Positions 25,408 through 33,623 of a DNA stretch of 41,551 nucleotides are shown here, piece after piece (within the stretch, counting starts at the first letter, position 1; each line of letters opens with the position of its first letter). Source of the DNA: an uncultured Ruminococcus sp. (lineage in GTDB: Bacteria; Bacillota; Clostridia; Oscillospirales; Acutalibacteraceae); contig CACZCM010000006.1 in assembly GCA_902779615.1 (NCBI GenBank), positions 1 to 41,551 on the forward strand, read 5' to 3'. Both the position numbers and the translations under genes were made by a program. The notes under the pieces are model-generated. The model was given only the letters and a program-made list of their open reading frames with translations. It was not told the origin of the DNA and made no database searches.

Positions 25408-25824
25408 ATGAAAAAGAAAATAAGGTATTGCTTTATTATAGCAGCGGCAATGATAATGATATTTGCGAGCGCCTGCGGAGAAGAGGAAAGTGAAAACAAA
25501 AACGAAGCTGTACCTGCGACGGTTCAGACGCAGGAGACCGCCGAAAAGCAAGACCGCAGCGCAGATGAAGTAAGACAGGAGCTTATAGGCGAATGGGGAC
25601 GTCTTGGCGAAGTTATGCACGAATTTTACGATGACGGCGGGTGCGTGATCGGAGGAATGTATGGCAGCTATGAGGTCGGCGATGATCTGACGCTTATAAT
25701 GACGACTCAGGGGGGCACTGTAACGGACTATAAATGGGCAGAGCCAACGGCGGAGAATTACTGGCGGCTTGAGGGCGATATGCTGACGGTCAACGGCAGT
25801 ACTTTTACAAAAGTGACGGAGTAG
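25408..25824 (+). CDS. Small lipoprotein, unknown function
   Basis: This 138 aa protein has a lipoprotein signal (KKK start, hydrophobic core, lipobox FASAC with Cys23). An acidic, Gln/Thr-rich linker (24-50) follows. The small domain (about 52-138) contains GEWGR, FYDDGGCVIGGMYGSYEV and DYKWAEPTAENYWRLEGD, a pattern like lipocalin-type DUF domains of Firmicutes lipoproteins. RBS AAGGTG. It has its own promoter and precedes ribF by 79 bp. The family is not recognised with certainty. Confidence 0.75.
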   Translation: MKKKIRYCFIIAAAMIMIFASACGEEESENKNEAVPATVQTQETAEKQDRSADEVRQELIGEWGRLGEVMHEFYDDGGCVIGGMYGSYEVGDDLTLIMTTQGGTVTDYKWAEPTAENYWRLEGDMLTVNGSTFTKVTE

Positions 25825-25903
25825 TCATATCAAAAGCTGCATCAGCCGAAACAGCAGCCGTTCAGTGCTGTCGGAATAAAATAATACGTCCCTCGAGGTA
25901 CAT

Positions 25904-26878
25904 ATGAAGATATATTACGAAACAAAAAAAATAAATACCCCGTCATGCGCTGCGCTCGGTTTTTTTGACGGCACACATACGGGGCATCGCACGCTTTTGA
26001 GCGCAATGAGGATCTACGCCGCCGAACACGGACTGACGCCCTGCGTATTTACATTTTCAAAATCGCCGTGCGCCATTCTCGGAAAAAACGAAAGCCGTTC
26101 GCTCCAGACTCTCTCTCAGCGGCTGAGCGGGATAGAAGAATTCAGCGGAGCGGAGATGTGCTTTGCTGTCGATTTCCTGAAATACCGTGAAATGGAGGCG
26201 CGGGATTTTGTGTCGGATATACTGGTCAACACTCTTAATGTGAGGGCAGTGTTCTGCGGATTTAATTTTCGTTTCGGCAGAAACGCTGCGGGTGATACAT
26301 CGCTTCTAAAAAATATGCTGGAGCCTATGGGAATAGAAGTTTTTGTGATCGAGCCTGTATGCAGCGAGGGCGAAACTATCAGCTCCAGCCGAATTCGCCG
26401 TATGATCGAGCAAGGTAAAATGCTCGGGGCGAATTCAATGCTCGCCCACCCGTTTTCGATCACGGGAGAAGTCGTTCACGGTAAACAAAACGGCAGAACT
26501 GTTGGTATTCCCACGATCAATCAGCAGCTGCCCGAGGGTTTTGTTGTTCCCAAAAGAGGCGCTTATGCATCGTTTGCCGTTGTCGGCGGTCGGCGTTTGA
26601 GAGCCGTTACGAATGTCGGCGTACGTCCTACCGTTCAATGCGTCATATCAGAAGAACCTGACGATATTCTGATCCCGAATATAAACTGCGAAACGCATAT
26701 ACTCGAAAAAATCAGCGGAGAGCTTTACGGAGAGGATATCCGCACGGAGCTTTTGTGGTTTGAACGAGAGGAGCGGAAATTTCCCGACCTGAATACGCTT
26801 GCGCAGCAAATACAAAAGGATATAAAACACATCGGCGATCTCGATATTTACAATAAATACTTAAACGGAGTTGTATAG
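25904..26878 (+). CDS. ribF: Bifunctional riboflavin kinase / FAD synthetase RibF
   Basis: This 324 aa enzyme converts riboflavin to FMN and FMN to FAD. The N-terminal nucleotidyltransferase has GFFDGTHTGHRTLL, VFTFSKSP, CGFNFRFGRNAAGD and ISSSRIRRMIEQG. The C-terminal flavokinase (about 185-310) has GEVVHGKQNGRTVGIPTIN and TNVGVRPTV. The linker and C-terminus look slightly divergent (GIPTIN in place of GFPTAN), but all catalytic motifs are present. It begins a tight run of plus-strand genes ending at 30208; the next gene starts 3 bp after its stop. RBS GAGG. Confidence 0.95.
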   Translation: MKIYYETKKINTPSCAALGFFDGTHTGHRTLLSAMRIYAAEHGLTPCVFTFSKSPCAILGKNESRSLQTLSQRLSGIEEFSGAEMCFAVDFLKYREMEARDFVSDILVNTLNVRAVFCGFNFRFGRNAAGDTSLLKNMLEPMGIEVFVIEPVCSEGETISSSRIRRMIEQGKMLGANSMLAHPFSITGEVVHGKQNGRTVGIPTINQQLPEGFVVPKRGAYASFAVVGGRRLRAVTNVGVRPTVQCVISEEPDDILIPNINCETHILEKISGELYGEDIRTELLWFEREERKFPDLNTLAQQIQKDIKHIGDLDIYNKYLNGVV

Positions 26879-26880
26879 CT

Positions 26881-28062
26881 ATGGCGGACGCTGCGGTAAA
26901 AGAACGGCAGATACATGATGAAAACGAAACCAAAGCACAAAAAAATAAACGGCTGTCGGGATATTGGTTATTTGTTATAATTTATAGCGCCGGTATCTTA
27001 TCGCTTAATGTTTTGTCACTGCTGTCGGCGAGGTTCGATGATTTTTATTTAGATCATATATTCCGATATACAGGAGGAACATTAAGCCGGATCACGGGAT
27101 TTGCGTCGTTTTCATGCGGGGAGATTATGATAACATCAGGCATTTTGCTTGTGGTTGCCGCGCTGATCTTGTGCATTGTAAACATATTTGTTCGGCGGCG
27201 CAGGCTGCGCGCGTTTTTTGTGCGGTATCTTAGATCGCTGTTAATAATTGTACTTACAGTTGTCATGATCTATACGCTCAACTGCACGATCATGTACTGC
27301 AGCACTCCGCTTTCGTTTGCGGGCGGCAGGAAGGATTTTGACATTGAAACGCTTGAATCGGTTAGAAACGATGTTGTCACACAGTGCAATGAATTGGGTC
27401 TTGAAATGAAGCGCGACGAAAACTATACGTTGGTGTTTGACAAGGATGCGGCTGATTCGGCTGCTGAAGCACTCAAGGGTATATCTGATGAATTCCCGAG
27501 GCTTGGGGGGTACTATCCGCCTGCGAAGGAGATACTCGGATCGTATTATATGTATAAGTCGGGGATCATAGGCATATACTTTCCGTTTTCAATGGAGGCA
27601 AATTACAGCCGATATGTTTCCGACTCTTATTTGCCTCACGTGATCGCGCATGAATATTCCCACTTGAAGGGGTATATATATGAAAGCGAGGCGAATTTCA
27701 TGTCGTATCTGGCTTGTTCGAGAAGCGATGACCCTGCCGTCAGGTACTCCGGGCTGCTTTGCGTGCTGTATTATATCGATAATGACTACAAGTCGGCGGT
27801 AGGGGAGGAGCGCTACAATGAACAGCCGCAGATCGAGAATTATGTTATTCATGACGACAATTGTTACGACCGCAAAACGTATGAATATTTGAAGGAGCGT
27901 GACAAGGAAGAGCAGCCGAAAGCGGCAGAGATCGCCGAAAATGTAGGCGAAAAGGTGACCGACGCATACATGGAGGCGCTTGACTATACGCCGAATTACA
28001 GTGAAGTCACGCTTTTGATGCTGCAGTATTACGCAGAGCAATCGGAGGAGCAGAGTGAATAA
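26881..28062 (+). CDS. DUF3810 family membrane metalloprotease
   Basis: Of 393 aa, a cytoplasmic N-terminus is followed by three membrane helices (about 28-48, 80-102, 115-140) and a large extracytoplasmic domain. That domain contains the zinc motif HVIAHEYSHLKGYIYESEANF (about 256-276), with HExxH and a downstream Glu as third ligand. This arrangement is characteristic of DUF3810. The C-terminal 60 residues are Glu/Lys-rich. The start lies 3 bp after the ribF stop, and the end overlaps the next gene by 8 bp, so the genes are co-transcribed. Substrate unknown. Confidence 0.88.
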   Translation: MADAAVKERQIHDENETKAQKNKRLSGYWLFVIIYSAGILSLNVLSLLSARFDDFYLDHIFRYTGGTLSRITGFASFSCGEIMITSGILLVVAALILCIVNIFVRRRRLRAFFVRYLRSLLIIVLTVVMIYTLNCTIMYCSTPLSFAGGRKDFDIETLESVRNDVVTQCNELGLEMKRDENYTLVFDKDAADSAAEALKGISDEFPRLGGYYPPAKEILGSYYMYKSGIIGIYFPFSMEANYSRYVSDSYLPHVIAHEYSHLKGYIYESEANFMSYLACSRSDDPAVRYSGLLCVLYYIDNDYKSAVGEERYNEQPQIENYVIHDDNCYDRKTYEYLKERDKEEQPKAAEIAENVGEKVTDAYMEALDYTPNYSEVTLLMLQYYAEQSEEQSE

Positions 28063-28438
28063 AGATAGGCTGTGTATAATAATTATTGCTGCTGTGGTGG
28101 TATTGTCGGCGGGCGTGATAGCGGTGAGTCATCTGAATGAAGGTGAACAACGCACCGCATATATCTACTCAGATGATAAGCTGATCGATACGATCGACCT
28201 TGGCAGCGTTGAAGATGAATATTTTTTTCGTGTGGAAAACAGTGACGGCACGGGCTTTAATACCGTAACGGTCCGCCCGGGCGAAATAGGGGTGACTGAC
28301 GCCTCCTGCCCCGATAAAGTGTGTATGCATACGGGGTTTATCCATTCGTCTGCGCTCCCCATAGTTTGTTTGCCAAATAAGATCGTAATAAAAATATCGG
28401 AAAATGAAAATAACGGAATAGATACCGTTACACAGTAA
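28055..28438 (+). CDS. NusG domain II-containing membrane-anchored protein
   Basis: This 127 aa protein starts at GTG 28055, with GGAGG 6 nt upstream inside the end of the DUF3810 gene. A single N-terminal membrane helix (about 7-26) precedes a NusG domain II fold with the signature ASCPDKVCMHTGFI and PIVCLPNKIVIKI. The conserved Cys pair (CPDKVC) and PIVCLPN are typical of this family, which lies outside the membrane and is unrelated to transcription elongation despite the name. Function unknown; relatives often neighbour flavin- or electron-transport genes, and ribF is nearby here. Confidence 0.88.
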   Translation: MNKDRLCIIIIAAVVVLSAGVIAVSHLNEGEQRTAYIYSDDKLIDTIDLGSVEDEYFFRVENSDGTGFNTVTVRPGEIGVTDASCPDKVCMHTGFIHSSALPIVCLPNKIVIKISENENNGIDTVTQ

Positions 28439-28448
28439 GGTGAATATT

Positions 28449-29090
28449 ATGAATAAAAACATTAAATATATGGCGGCATCAGCGGCGATACTTCTTATGA
28501 TAACGGCAGGAGGCTGCAAGCCGAAAAACGACAGTGGATCGAAGGCTCAGTCCTCCTCAAACACGATAGCCGATACCGTGTTGACCGAGGATAATGGAAC
28601 AAGCGGCACATCGAGCAAAAGCGGCACATCGAGCAAAAGCGGCACATCGAGCAAAAGCGATACATCGAGCAAAAGCGATACATCGAGCAAAAGCGATACA
28701 TCGAGCAAAAGCGATACATCGAGCAAAAGCGATACATCGAGCAAAAGTGACACGTCCAGCAAAAGCGATACATCGGACAGAAATGATACAGCGACCCGGA
28801 ACGAAGGCGCAGCCGAACAAAATACATCTGACGTCAGTGATGAACAGATAACTATGAGCAAGCTTGGCGAGATCATGTCACGTCTTGCCGAGGAAGAATC
28901 GGAGATAAAACTGCCGTTTGTTCCATATGAGCCTGCAAGCAGCGAAGGCGGCAGCGCCGACAGCTCCTCGCGAAGTGAAACAAGCAGCAAATCGGCAGAC
29001 GGCTCTTCTTCGTCCCGAACATATACGATAGACGGCGAAACATATACGCCCGACGAGAATGAAACCCCAATATTGAGAATGCCTGATTAA
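28449..29090 (+). CDS. Lipoprotein with Ser-Lys-Asp-Thr hexapeptide repeats
   Basis: The ATG at 28449 has AAGGTGA upstream; the in-frame GTG at 28440 overlaps that site. Of 213 aa, a signal peptide ends in a lipobox-like TAGGC (Cys about 23). Residues about 52-105 are nine hexapeptides, three SGTSSK-type and six SDTSSK-type, encoded by an 18 bp tandem repeat. A short helical stretch (MSKLGEIMSRLAEEESEI) follows, then a second Ser-rich region and TYTIDGETYTPDENETP near the end. The repeat is probably a flexible surface stalk. No enzymatic domain is visible. Confidence 0.78.
   Translation: MNKNIKYMAASAAILLMITAGGCKPKNDSGSKAQSSSNTIADTVLTEDNGTSGTSSKSGTSSKSGTSSKSDTSSKSDTSSKSDTSSKSDTSSKSDTSSKSDTSSKSDTSDRNDTATRNEGAAEQNTSDVSDEQITMSKLGEIMSRLAEEESEIKLPFVPYEPASSEGGSADSSSRSETSSKSADGSSSSRTYTIDGETYTPDENETPILRMPD
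28603..28764 (+). repeat. 18 bp tandem repeat, nine copies
   Basis: Nine units of 18 bp in phase with the reading frame: three GCGGCACATCGAGCAAAA, five GCGATACATCGAGCAAAA and one variant GTGACACGTCCAGCAAAA. Copies within each class are identical, which suggests recent slippage. Changes in copy number keep the frame. Confidence 0.95.
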
Positions 29091-29101
29091 TTGGTGATAT
29101 T

Positions 29102-30208
29102 ATGGATAATCCTTTTTTGATAAGATCGGACGATCCCAAAAAGTCCGATCGGCTGACACCTTTGTGTTCGGTCAATAAGGTGGTGATCGCAAAGCTGCCT
29201 GTTTACGGTGTTGATGATCCGATCGAAGGCATGAATGTCAAGAGCTTTTTCAGTGCAAAGATAATAGCCGACACTGTGCGAAAAAATGCGCCGCTGCTTC
29301 ATATCAATGATATGGCGTACAGCGACAAGGATCTGCCGAAGGTCCTGGCAAGGAAGGCAAACGATGCTTCGGATTGTTACGGAGCGAAAGAAGCGCAGCG
29401 GATAATAAAGAAATTCGGAAGTCGTTTGGGGCTGCTGCTGCTGACGCTGAAGCTGGGGGAGAAGGAGAACCGCTACGCCCGTCCCGACTGGACTTTCGCG
29501 CACTGGGAGTATTGGAAAAATGTCAGTGATATAGTGCTGGTAGGGGGGCTTGCGAGCGGGTCGTTCGGCGAGATACTTCGTGACAGCGCCAACGAGGTAT
29601 TTGCGCTGAAATGCGTCAAGCCGTATAATATTTTGCTTTACGCGAACGCAGCGCAGGCGGCGGTGCTTGGGTGCGCTGCCTGTATCGAGGCGAGAAGCGG
29701 AGTGTTTGTCGTAATGGATTTCGGACAAACGGGAATCAAGCGCAGCTGCGTTGTTATGAGGGATGGAGAAGCGGCGGAGATACACAGCTTTGAAACGCTG
29801 CCTTCAAGGTACATGGACTGGGAGCTGCCGAGCGAAGAGGAAAAGCTAAGGCAGGCGAAGAAGCTTCACGCTTACCTGATATCGGCGCTTGAGAAGACAT
29901 ACAGAGAAGCCGAACGGAAGCTGAAAACAGATATAGGCGACGAAATAATAATCAGTATAGCGAGCTATACGTCCGACGGGGTACTCGACAGTACAAGAGG
30001 CGGGTACGCCAAGCTTTGTCTGCTTGGAGAAAACTATGCAGAGGTACTGAACTGGGAATTATCCGGCAGATTAAGGCGGGAGGTCAGAGTAAAGCTGATA
30101 CATGACGGAACGGCAGTTGCGCTGAATTTCCGCAGCCGCCGCAGCACGGTGTGTTTATCGGTTGGATCGTACTTTGGCGTAGGGTTTCCAGAAACGGAGA
30201 TCGTATAG
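29102..30208 (+). CDS. ROK-like sugar kinase fold protein, motifs in circularly permuted order
   Basis: Of 368 aa, RBS GGTGAT precedes the ATG. The region 95-193 looks like the C-terminal half of a ROK protein: helix AQRIIKKFGSRLGLLLLTLK, adenosine-type SDIVLVGGLASGSFGEIL (142-159), then ANAAQAAVLGCAA (181-193). Only afterwards come N-terminal ROK landmarks: phosphate-1 VVMDFGQTGIKRS (203-215, Asp206), ISIASYTSDGVLDS (284-297), phosphate-2 LIHDGTAVALN (332-342, Asp335) and SVGSYFGVGF (353-362) at the end. The CxCGxxGC zinc motif of the ROK glucokinase at 13145 is absent. It is last in the ribF run. Kinase activity and substrate are unknown; it could be a non-catalytic relative. Confidence 0.7.
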   Translation: MDNPFLIRSDDPKKSDRLTPLCSVNKVVIAKLPVYGVDDPIEGMNVKSFFSAKIIADTVRKNAPLLHINDMAYSDKDLPKVLARKANDASDCYGAKEAQRIIKKFGSRLGLLLLTLKLGEKENRYARPDWTFAHWEYWKNVSDIVLVGGLASGSFGEILRDSANEVFALKCVKPYNILLYANAAQAAVLGCAACIEARSGVFVVMDFGQTGIKRSCVVMRDGEAAEIHSFETLPSRYMDWELPSEEEKLRQAKKLHAYLISALEKTYREAERKLKTDIGDEIIISIASYTSDGVLDSTRGGYAKLCLLGENYAEVLNWELSGRLRREVRVKLIHDGTAVALNFRSRRSTVCLSVGSYFGVGFPETEIV

Positions 30209-30249
30209 AGTAATGCGCTGAACTGTTGGCGGGCAGCATGGTTTTTTAT

Positions 30250-30305
30250 CGAGATGAAAATCTATTAACCGAAGCATTCGGCAAGTCTTTCTCAAAAGGC
30301 TTGCC
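30250..30305 (-). repeat. Interspersed repeat family B, divergent copy
   Basis: Read on the minus strand: a hairpin GGCAAGCC...GACTTGCC, then GGTTAATAGATTTTCATCTCG, similar to the hairpin plus TTAATAGTTTTTTAGCTCG tail at 41186-41257 and 36334-36405. The match is weaker than among the other copies. Confidence 0.45.
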
Positions 30306-30310
30306 TTTTT
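30280..30310 (+). terminator. Intrinsic terminator of the ribF operon
   Basis: GGCAAG (30280-30285) and CTTGCC (30300-30305), extended by inner CTTT/AAAGG pairing, followed by five T. Confidence 0.8.
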
Positions 30311-30316
30311 AAAAGA

Positions 30317-30358
30317 GATCCCCCTTTCGCTTAGAATGGTCCAAGCGAAGGGGGGATC
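30317..30358. terminator. Long hairpin between convergent operons
   Basis: A 16 bp stem, GATCCCCCTTTCGCTT (30317-30332) with 30343-30358, containing one G-U pair. On the minus strand it is followed by CTCTTTT, so it may terminate the Gld-type ABC operon. Confidence 0.65.
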
Positions 30359-30420
30359 AAGTTTGTTTTGCAGTGTATCAACGCTGTATCATGCCGTGAA
30401 GCGGTAACGATCGGCGGTAA

Positions 30421-31902
30421 TTACTGCTCCGAGAGAGATTTGATCTGTTCGATCATCTTTGTAACGTAGCTTTCGTATGCCGTTAACGTTACGGTGCCGT
30501 TTATTAAAACGGGGCATTTTCTGTTTTCTGCGGTAAAGTACTCGGCAGTGGCCTTTGAGCCGTCGGTGAAGGTGTATTCGACCTTCAAAATGGATTCGCC
30601 CGACGAAGGCTTTTCGGTTACGCCTCCTGTGCGCTGCGCATCTGTCAGCTCACTGTAGAACGAGTCGAAATCGCTTTTGTTTACTTCGGCGCCGTTTCGC
30701 TTTACCGTTGTAACGGTTTCGGTCTGTTCGCTGTCTTCCTGTGCTGCGGCAGTTTCGGTTTTTACGTCAAACCTACAGCTTGCGCCGCCGCCGGTTATCT
30801 CGATCGAAGAGAGCGATTCGAGCTTCGGGTCAAGTATCTTCTTTGAGATGCAGCTGCTGTAATCGTTCAGTATCCAGGGCGCGCTGTCGGTCTTTAGTTT
30901 GTATATGATCCCGTTGGTGAGCAGATAGAACTCTCCCTCGGGGCTTGGCTTTGAGGCTTTATAATCGACCGTCAGATCAGGGTACTCTGCGTTTACTGTA
31001 ACGTATGGAATGTCAAGTCCGTATTCCTTTACCGCGGCCTCATCGGGATCGACCGTCATGACCTCTTCCGCTGTCAGACTGCGGATATTATTCAGCATAT
31101 ATGTGACGTTCTCCTCATCGGCGACAAGTCTGTCGGGAGAGGTTATCATATAGGTTGAGCTATATTTGTCGCTGTCGGCATATCCGAACTCTACGTCAAC
31201 GCCGTAATGCTCGCCGCCGAGGATCATTTTTGTGAAGACATTTTCGCTGTCGTCATCGGCGGATTTTCCGATATTGGTGGACATCATATTCATAGCGCCG
31301 ATCAAAAATCCGTCTGCCGAGTCTGTTGTAACAAGATAAATATTTTTGTCATCGTTCACGGTGAGATATGTGCCCTGATTGTCCGGGGCATCGTCGCCTA
31401 CGGTGATCGTCGCCTTGTCGCCGTTGGTGAATTCCACTTTGACGACCGAACGAGGCTCATCAAATCCGAAGTCTGATTTTGCCGTGCCGTCGTTCACGAT
31501 CTTGCCGGCTGTTACTGCGGCAGCGTCAGACGCGACCATATCGGGCGAGCCTTGAAGAAGCTCTTTGTCTTCGTAGCCCACGAGAGTGTAGATCGTGGAA
31601 TCGGTCACCTGTGATGATTCACCCTCGGCATTTGTAACAGTTGATACGGGAGTTCTTGAAAGCAGAGTGTATTCTCCCTTCTCGTTCTTGACGTCGATCT
31701 GCTTTATATCTGCGGGGACGTGGGATATCAGTGAATACTCTTCGTGGGTGTGCTCCTCGCCGTCCGAATGCGCCGCAGTGATATCGCTGTCGGCTGAAGT
31801 GTCGCTTTGGTCGGGCAGAAGGAAATAAACTCCTAAAAATGCGCCTGTCAGAATTGCTACGGAGGCAATTGATATGATAAGCGTTTTTGTTGTTTTCTTC
31901 AT
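30421..31902 (-). CDS. DUF4340 domain protein of a Gld-type ABC system
   Basis: This 493 aa protein has an N-terminal membrane helix (about 8-28) followed by an extracytoplasmic region with duplicated DUF4340-type modules (YTLVGYEDKELLQGSP, VKVEFTNGDKATITVGDD, YLTVNDDKNIYLV, and later LKVEYTFTDGSKATAEYF). RBS GAGGTGAT. It is last in a four-gene operon behind a GldG-like protein, an ABC-2 permease and an ATPase. The operon resembles the GldAFG gliding/export transporter with its accessory DUF4340 protein. The transported substrate is unknown. Confidence 0.85.
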   Translation of the reverse strand: MKKTTKTLIISIASVAILTGAFLGVYFLLPDQSDTSADSDITAAHSDGEEHTHEEYSLISHVPADIKQIDVKNEKGEYTLLSRTPVSTVTNAEGESSQVTDSTIYTLVGYEDKELLQGSPDMVASDAAAVTAGKIVNDGTAKSDFGFDEPRSVVKVEFTNGDKATITVGDDAPDNQGTYLTVNDDKNIYLVTTDSADGFLIGAMNMMSTNIGKSADDDSENVFTKMILGGEHYGVDVEFGYADSDKYSSTYMITSPDRLVADEENVTYMLNNIRSLTAEEVMTVDPDEAAVKEYGLDIPYVTVNAEYPDLTVDYKASKPSPEGEFYLLTNGIIYKLKTDSAPWILNDYSSCISKKILDPKLESLSSIEITGGGASCRFDVKTETAAAQEDSEQTETVTTVKRNGAEVNKSDFDSFYSELTDAQRTGGVTEKPSSGESILKVEYTFTDGSKATAEYFTAENRKCPVLINGTVTLTAYESYVTKMIEQIKSLSEQ

Positions 31903-31913
31903 TATCTATCACC

Positions 31914-33611
31914 TCACATATTACGGCGTTTAACGAAAATAACGATGCCTGTAATAAGGATAACAAGAGGCAGAACTATCACGAACAATACGGTGAACAC
32001 GCCGAGCTGTACCGACGAGATATTAAGCGTTTCGGCTTTCAGCGACTGCGTTTCGATCTGAACGCCAACGTTATCTCTGCCGACAAGCGTATTCAGCAGC
32101 GCCGACATATACTGCGCATTTCCGTATATATTAGATGAAAGGAACGACTCCGTGACAGCGTAGTTCGAACCGATGACGACGATGTGAGATTCCTTGCTTT
32201 CTTCCGAGCTGTCGGATGAATCTTCTGTCTTTGCTTCGCCCTGAGATGCGATCGCTCCGACAGCCGCTTCGGGTGTGGTTTCTTCAACCGGCTCTGCGTT
32301 GTCGTCTGTTTCGGGAGGATAAATGATACTGCTCTGCTCCGAAAGCTTCATCAGCGATTGAGCTTTGTTGTCGTCAAGAATTCCGATGGCGCGGGTATAA
32401 ACGCCGTTGCCATGGAGAACGCAGAACGGAAGCTCGGAATTCTTCATCTTGGCAGTGTATGTTGAATCTGTGTATTCCGATGCAAAGAGATACATTCCGT
32501 AAGTTATCTGCGACACCTTCGTCATGTCGTTCTCAACCGCATACCCGTTTTTGACCTCAAGACCCCACTCTTCCAGGAGTGAATCGATGTTCGGAGTTTC
32601 GGCGAGTGAGGCGCTCGGCAGATAGAGCAGCTGTTTGCCGTAATTTCCGCCGTTTGTAAGGTAATTTGCGATCTTGTCGACATATGCCGAATCGAGATCT
32701 ATGTTCGGCGCATAAAGAACAAGCACTTCGGTATCGTCGGGGATGTCGTCGATAGCGGGAGATATCTCATCGGTTTCAAATCCGTTGTCGCTGAGAAATT
32801 TTACAAAGGCGGAATAGTCCTCGTTCGTGATGCCCGATATGAAAGACACCTTCGGTTTGGTGTCAAGCGTAACGTTCAGAATTGCAGATGTCACAGCCTG
32901 TTCCAGCTTGCAGCCTGCGATATAGTATGAGTACGATTGGTAATCGATCTGAACGTCAAAATATTCCGTGGTCGGCAAATATTTATAATCATTCTGACCC
33001 TGAACGATTATTCCGTACTGCGCAAGCTGTTCATCGGGATATTTGCTTGTGAAGGTCGGGTTCGATGCAAGGTCGGAGAAAGAAAGCTTGATATGATCCG
33101 ACTTGTCGGCATAGTCATGAAGCAGAGCGTCGGACTGGATATAGTATTCGCCGCCCTCACGATATGTTTTTTCGTCGCAGAGAACGATCAGCTCAATGTC
33201 CTCGTTAAGCTTGTCGAGGTAATCGATCGTTTCGTCTGTCAGCTCAAAGCTTCCCGAGCCTGTTGTATCGGCAACAAGAGCGGGCACTTTTTCAACAAGC
33301 GTATTTGCGATAAGATTTACAAGTATCACTGCGGCAATAAAGAACGCAACTAATGCGATGGAGAACCAGCCCCGCCTGAAAGCGCGCGCCTTCAAAGCGC
33401 GTCTGGCTTCTCGGCGCGCCTTCTTCTCCTTTTGTTCCTCGGTCAGCTCTTTTCGAGGCTTTTTTGGCTCTTTTGCTTTTTCGTCCTTCTGCGTTTCATC
33501 TGTGGTTTCAACATCGGCTTCAGCGGCGTTTTCGGCCTTGTCTTCGGCGGCTTTTGCCGCTTCTTCGGCTGTGTCTTCCTTCTGAAGGCTCAATTTGTTT
33601 TCACTGCTCAT
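31914..33611 (-). CDS. GldG-like ABC transporter auxiliary protein
   Basis: Of 565 aa, a charged Ala/Glu/Lys-rich cytoplasmic tail of about 85 residues (partly coiled-coil and followed by RREARRALKARAFRRGW) precedes a membrane helix (about 88-108). A large external domain of the GldG/ABC_transp_aux type follows, with LNEDIELIVLCDEKTYR, YLPTTEYFDVQIDYQ and NYLTNGGNYGKQLLYLPS. A Ser/Glu-rich linker (about 450-480) and a C-terminal helix (about 538-560) with RRN complete it. RBS AAGGAGGTG. The long N-terminal charged tail is more than the family usually has. Confidence 0.85.
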   Translation of the reverse strand: MSSENKLSLQKEDTAEEAAKAAEDKAENAAEADVETTDETQKDEKAKEPKKPRKELTEEQKEKKARREARRALKARAFRRGWFSIALVAFFIAAVILVNLIANTLVEKVPALVADTTGSGSFELTDETIDYLDKLNEDIELIVLCDEKTYREGGEYYIQSDALLHDYADKSDHIKLSFSDLASNPTFTSKYPDEQLAQYGIIVQGQNDYKYLPTTEYFDVQIDYQSYSYYIAGCKLEQAVTSAILNVTLDTKPKVSFISGITNEDYSAFVKFLSDNGFETDEISPAIDDIPDDTEVLVLYAPNIDLDSAYVDKIANYLTNGGNYGKQLLYLPSASLAETPNIDSLLEEWGLEVKNGYAVENDMTKVSQITYGMYLFASEYTDSTYTAKMKNSELPFCVLHGNGVYTRAIGILDDNKAQSLMKLSEQSSIIYPPETDDNAEPVEETTPEAAVGAIASQGEAKTEDSSDSSEESKESHIVVIGSNYAVTESFLSSNIYGNAQYMSALLNTLVGRDNVGVQIETQSLKAETLNISSVQLGVFTVLFVIVLPLVILITGIVIFVKRRNM

Positions 33612-33623
33612 TTCGACACCTCC

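Noticed and set aside
28603-28764. CRISPR-like regular repeat
   Set aside because: The 18 bp units are directly adjacent with no spacers and keep the reading frame of a lipoprotein; it is a coding tandem repeat.
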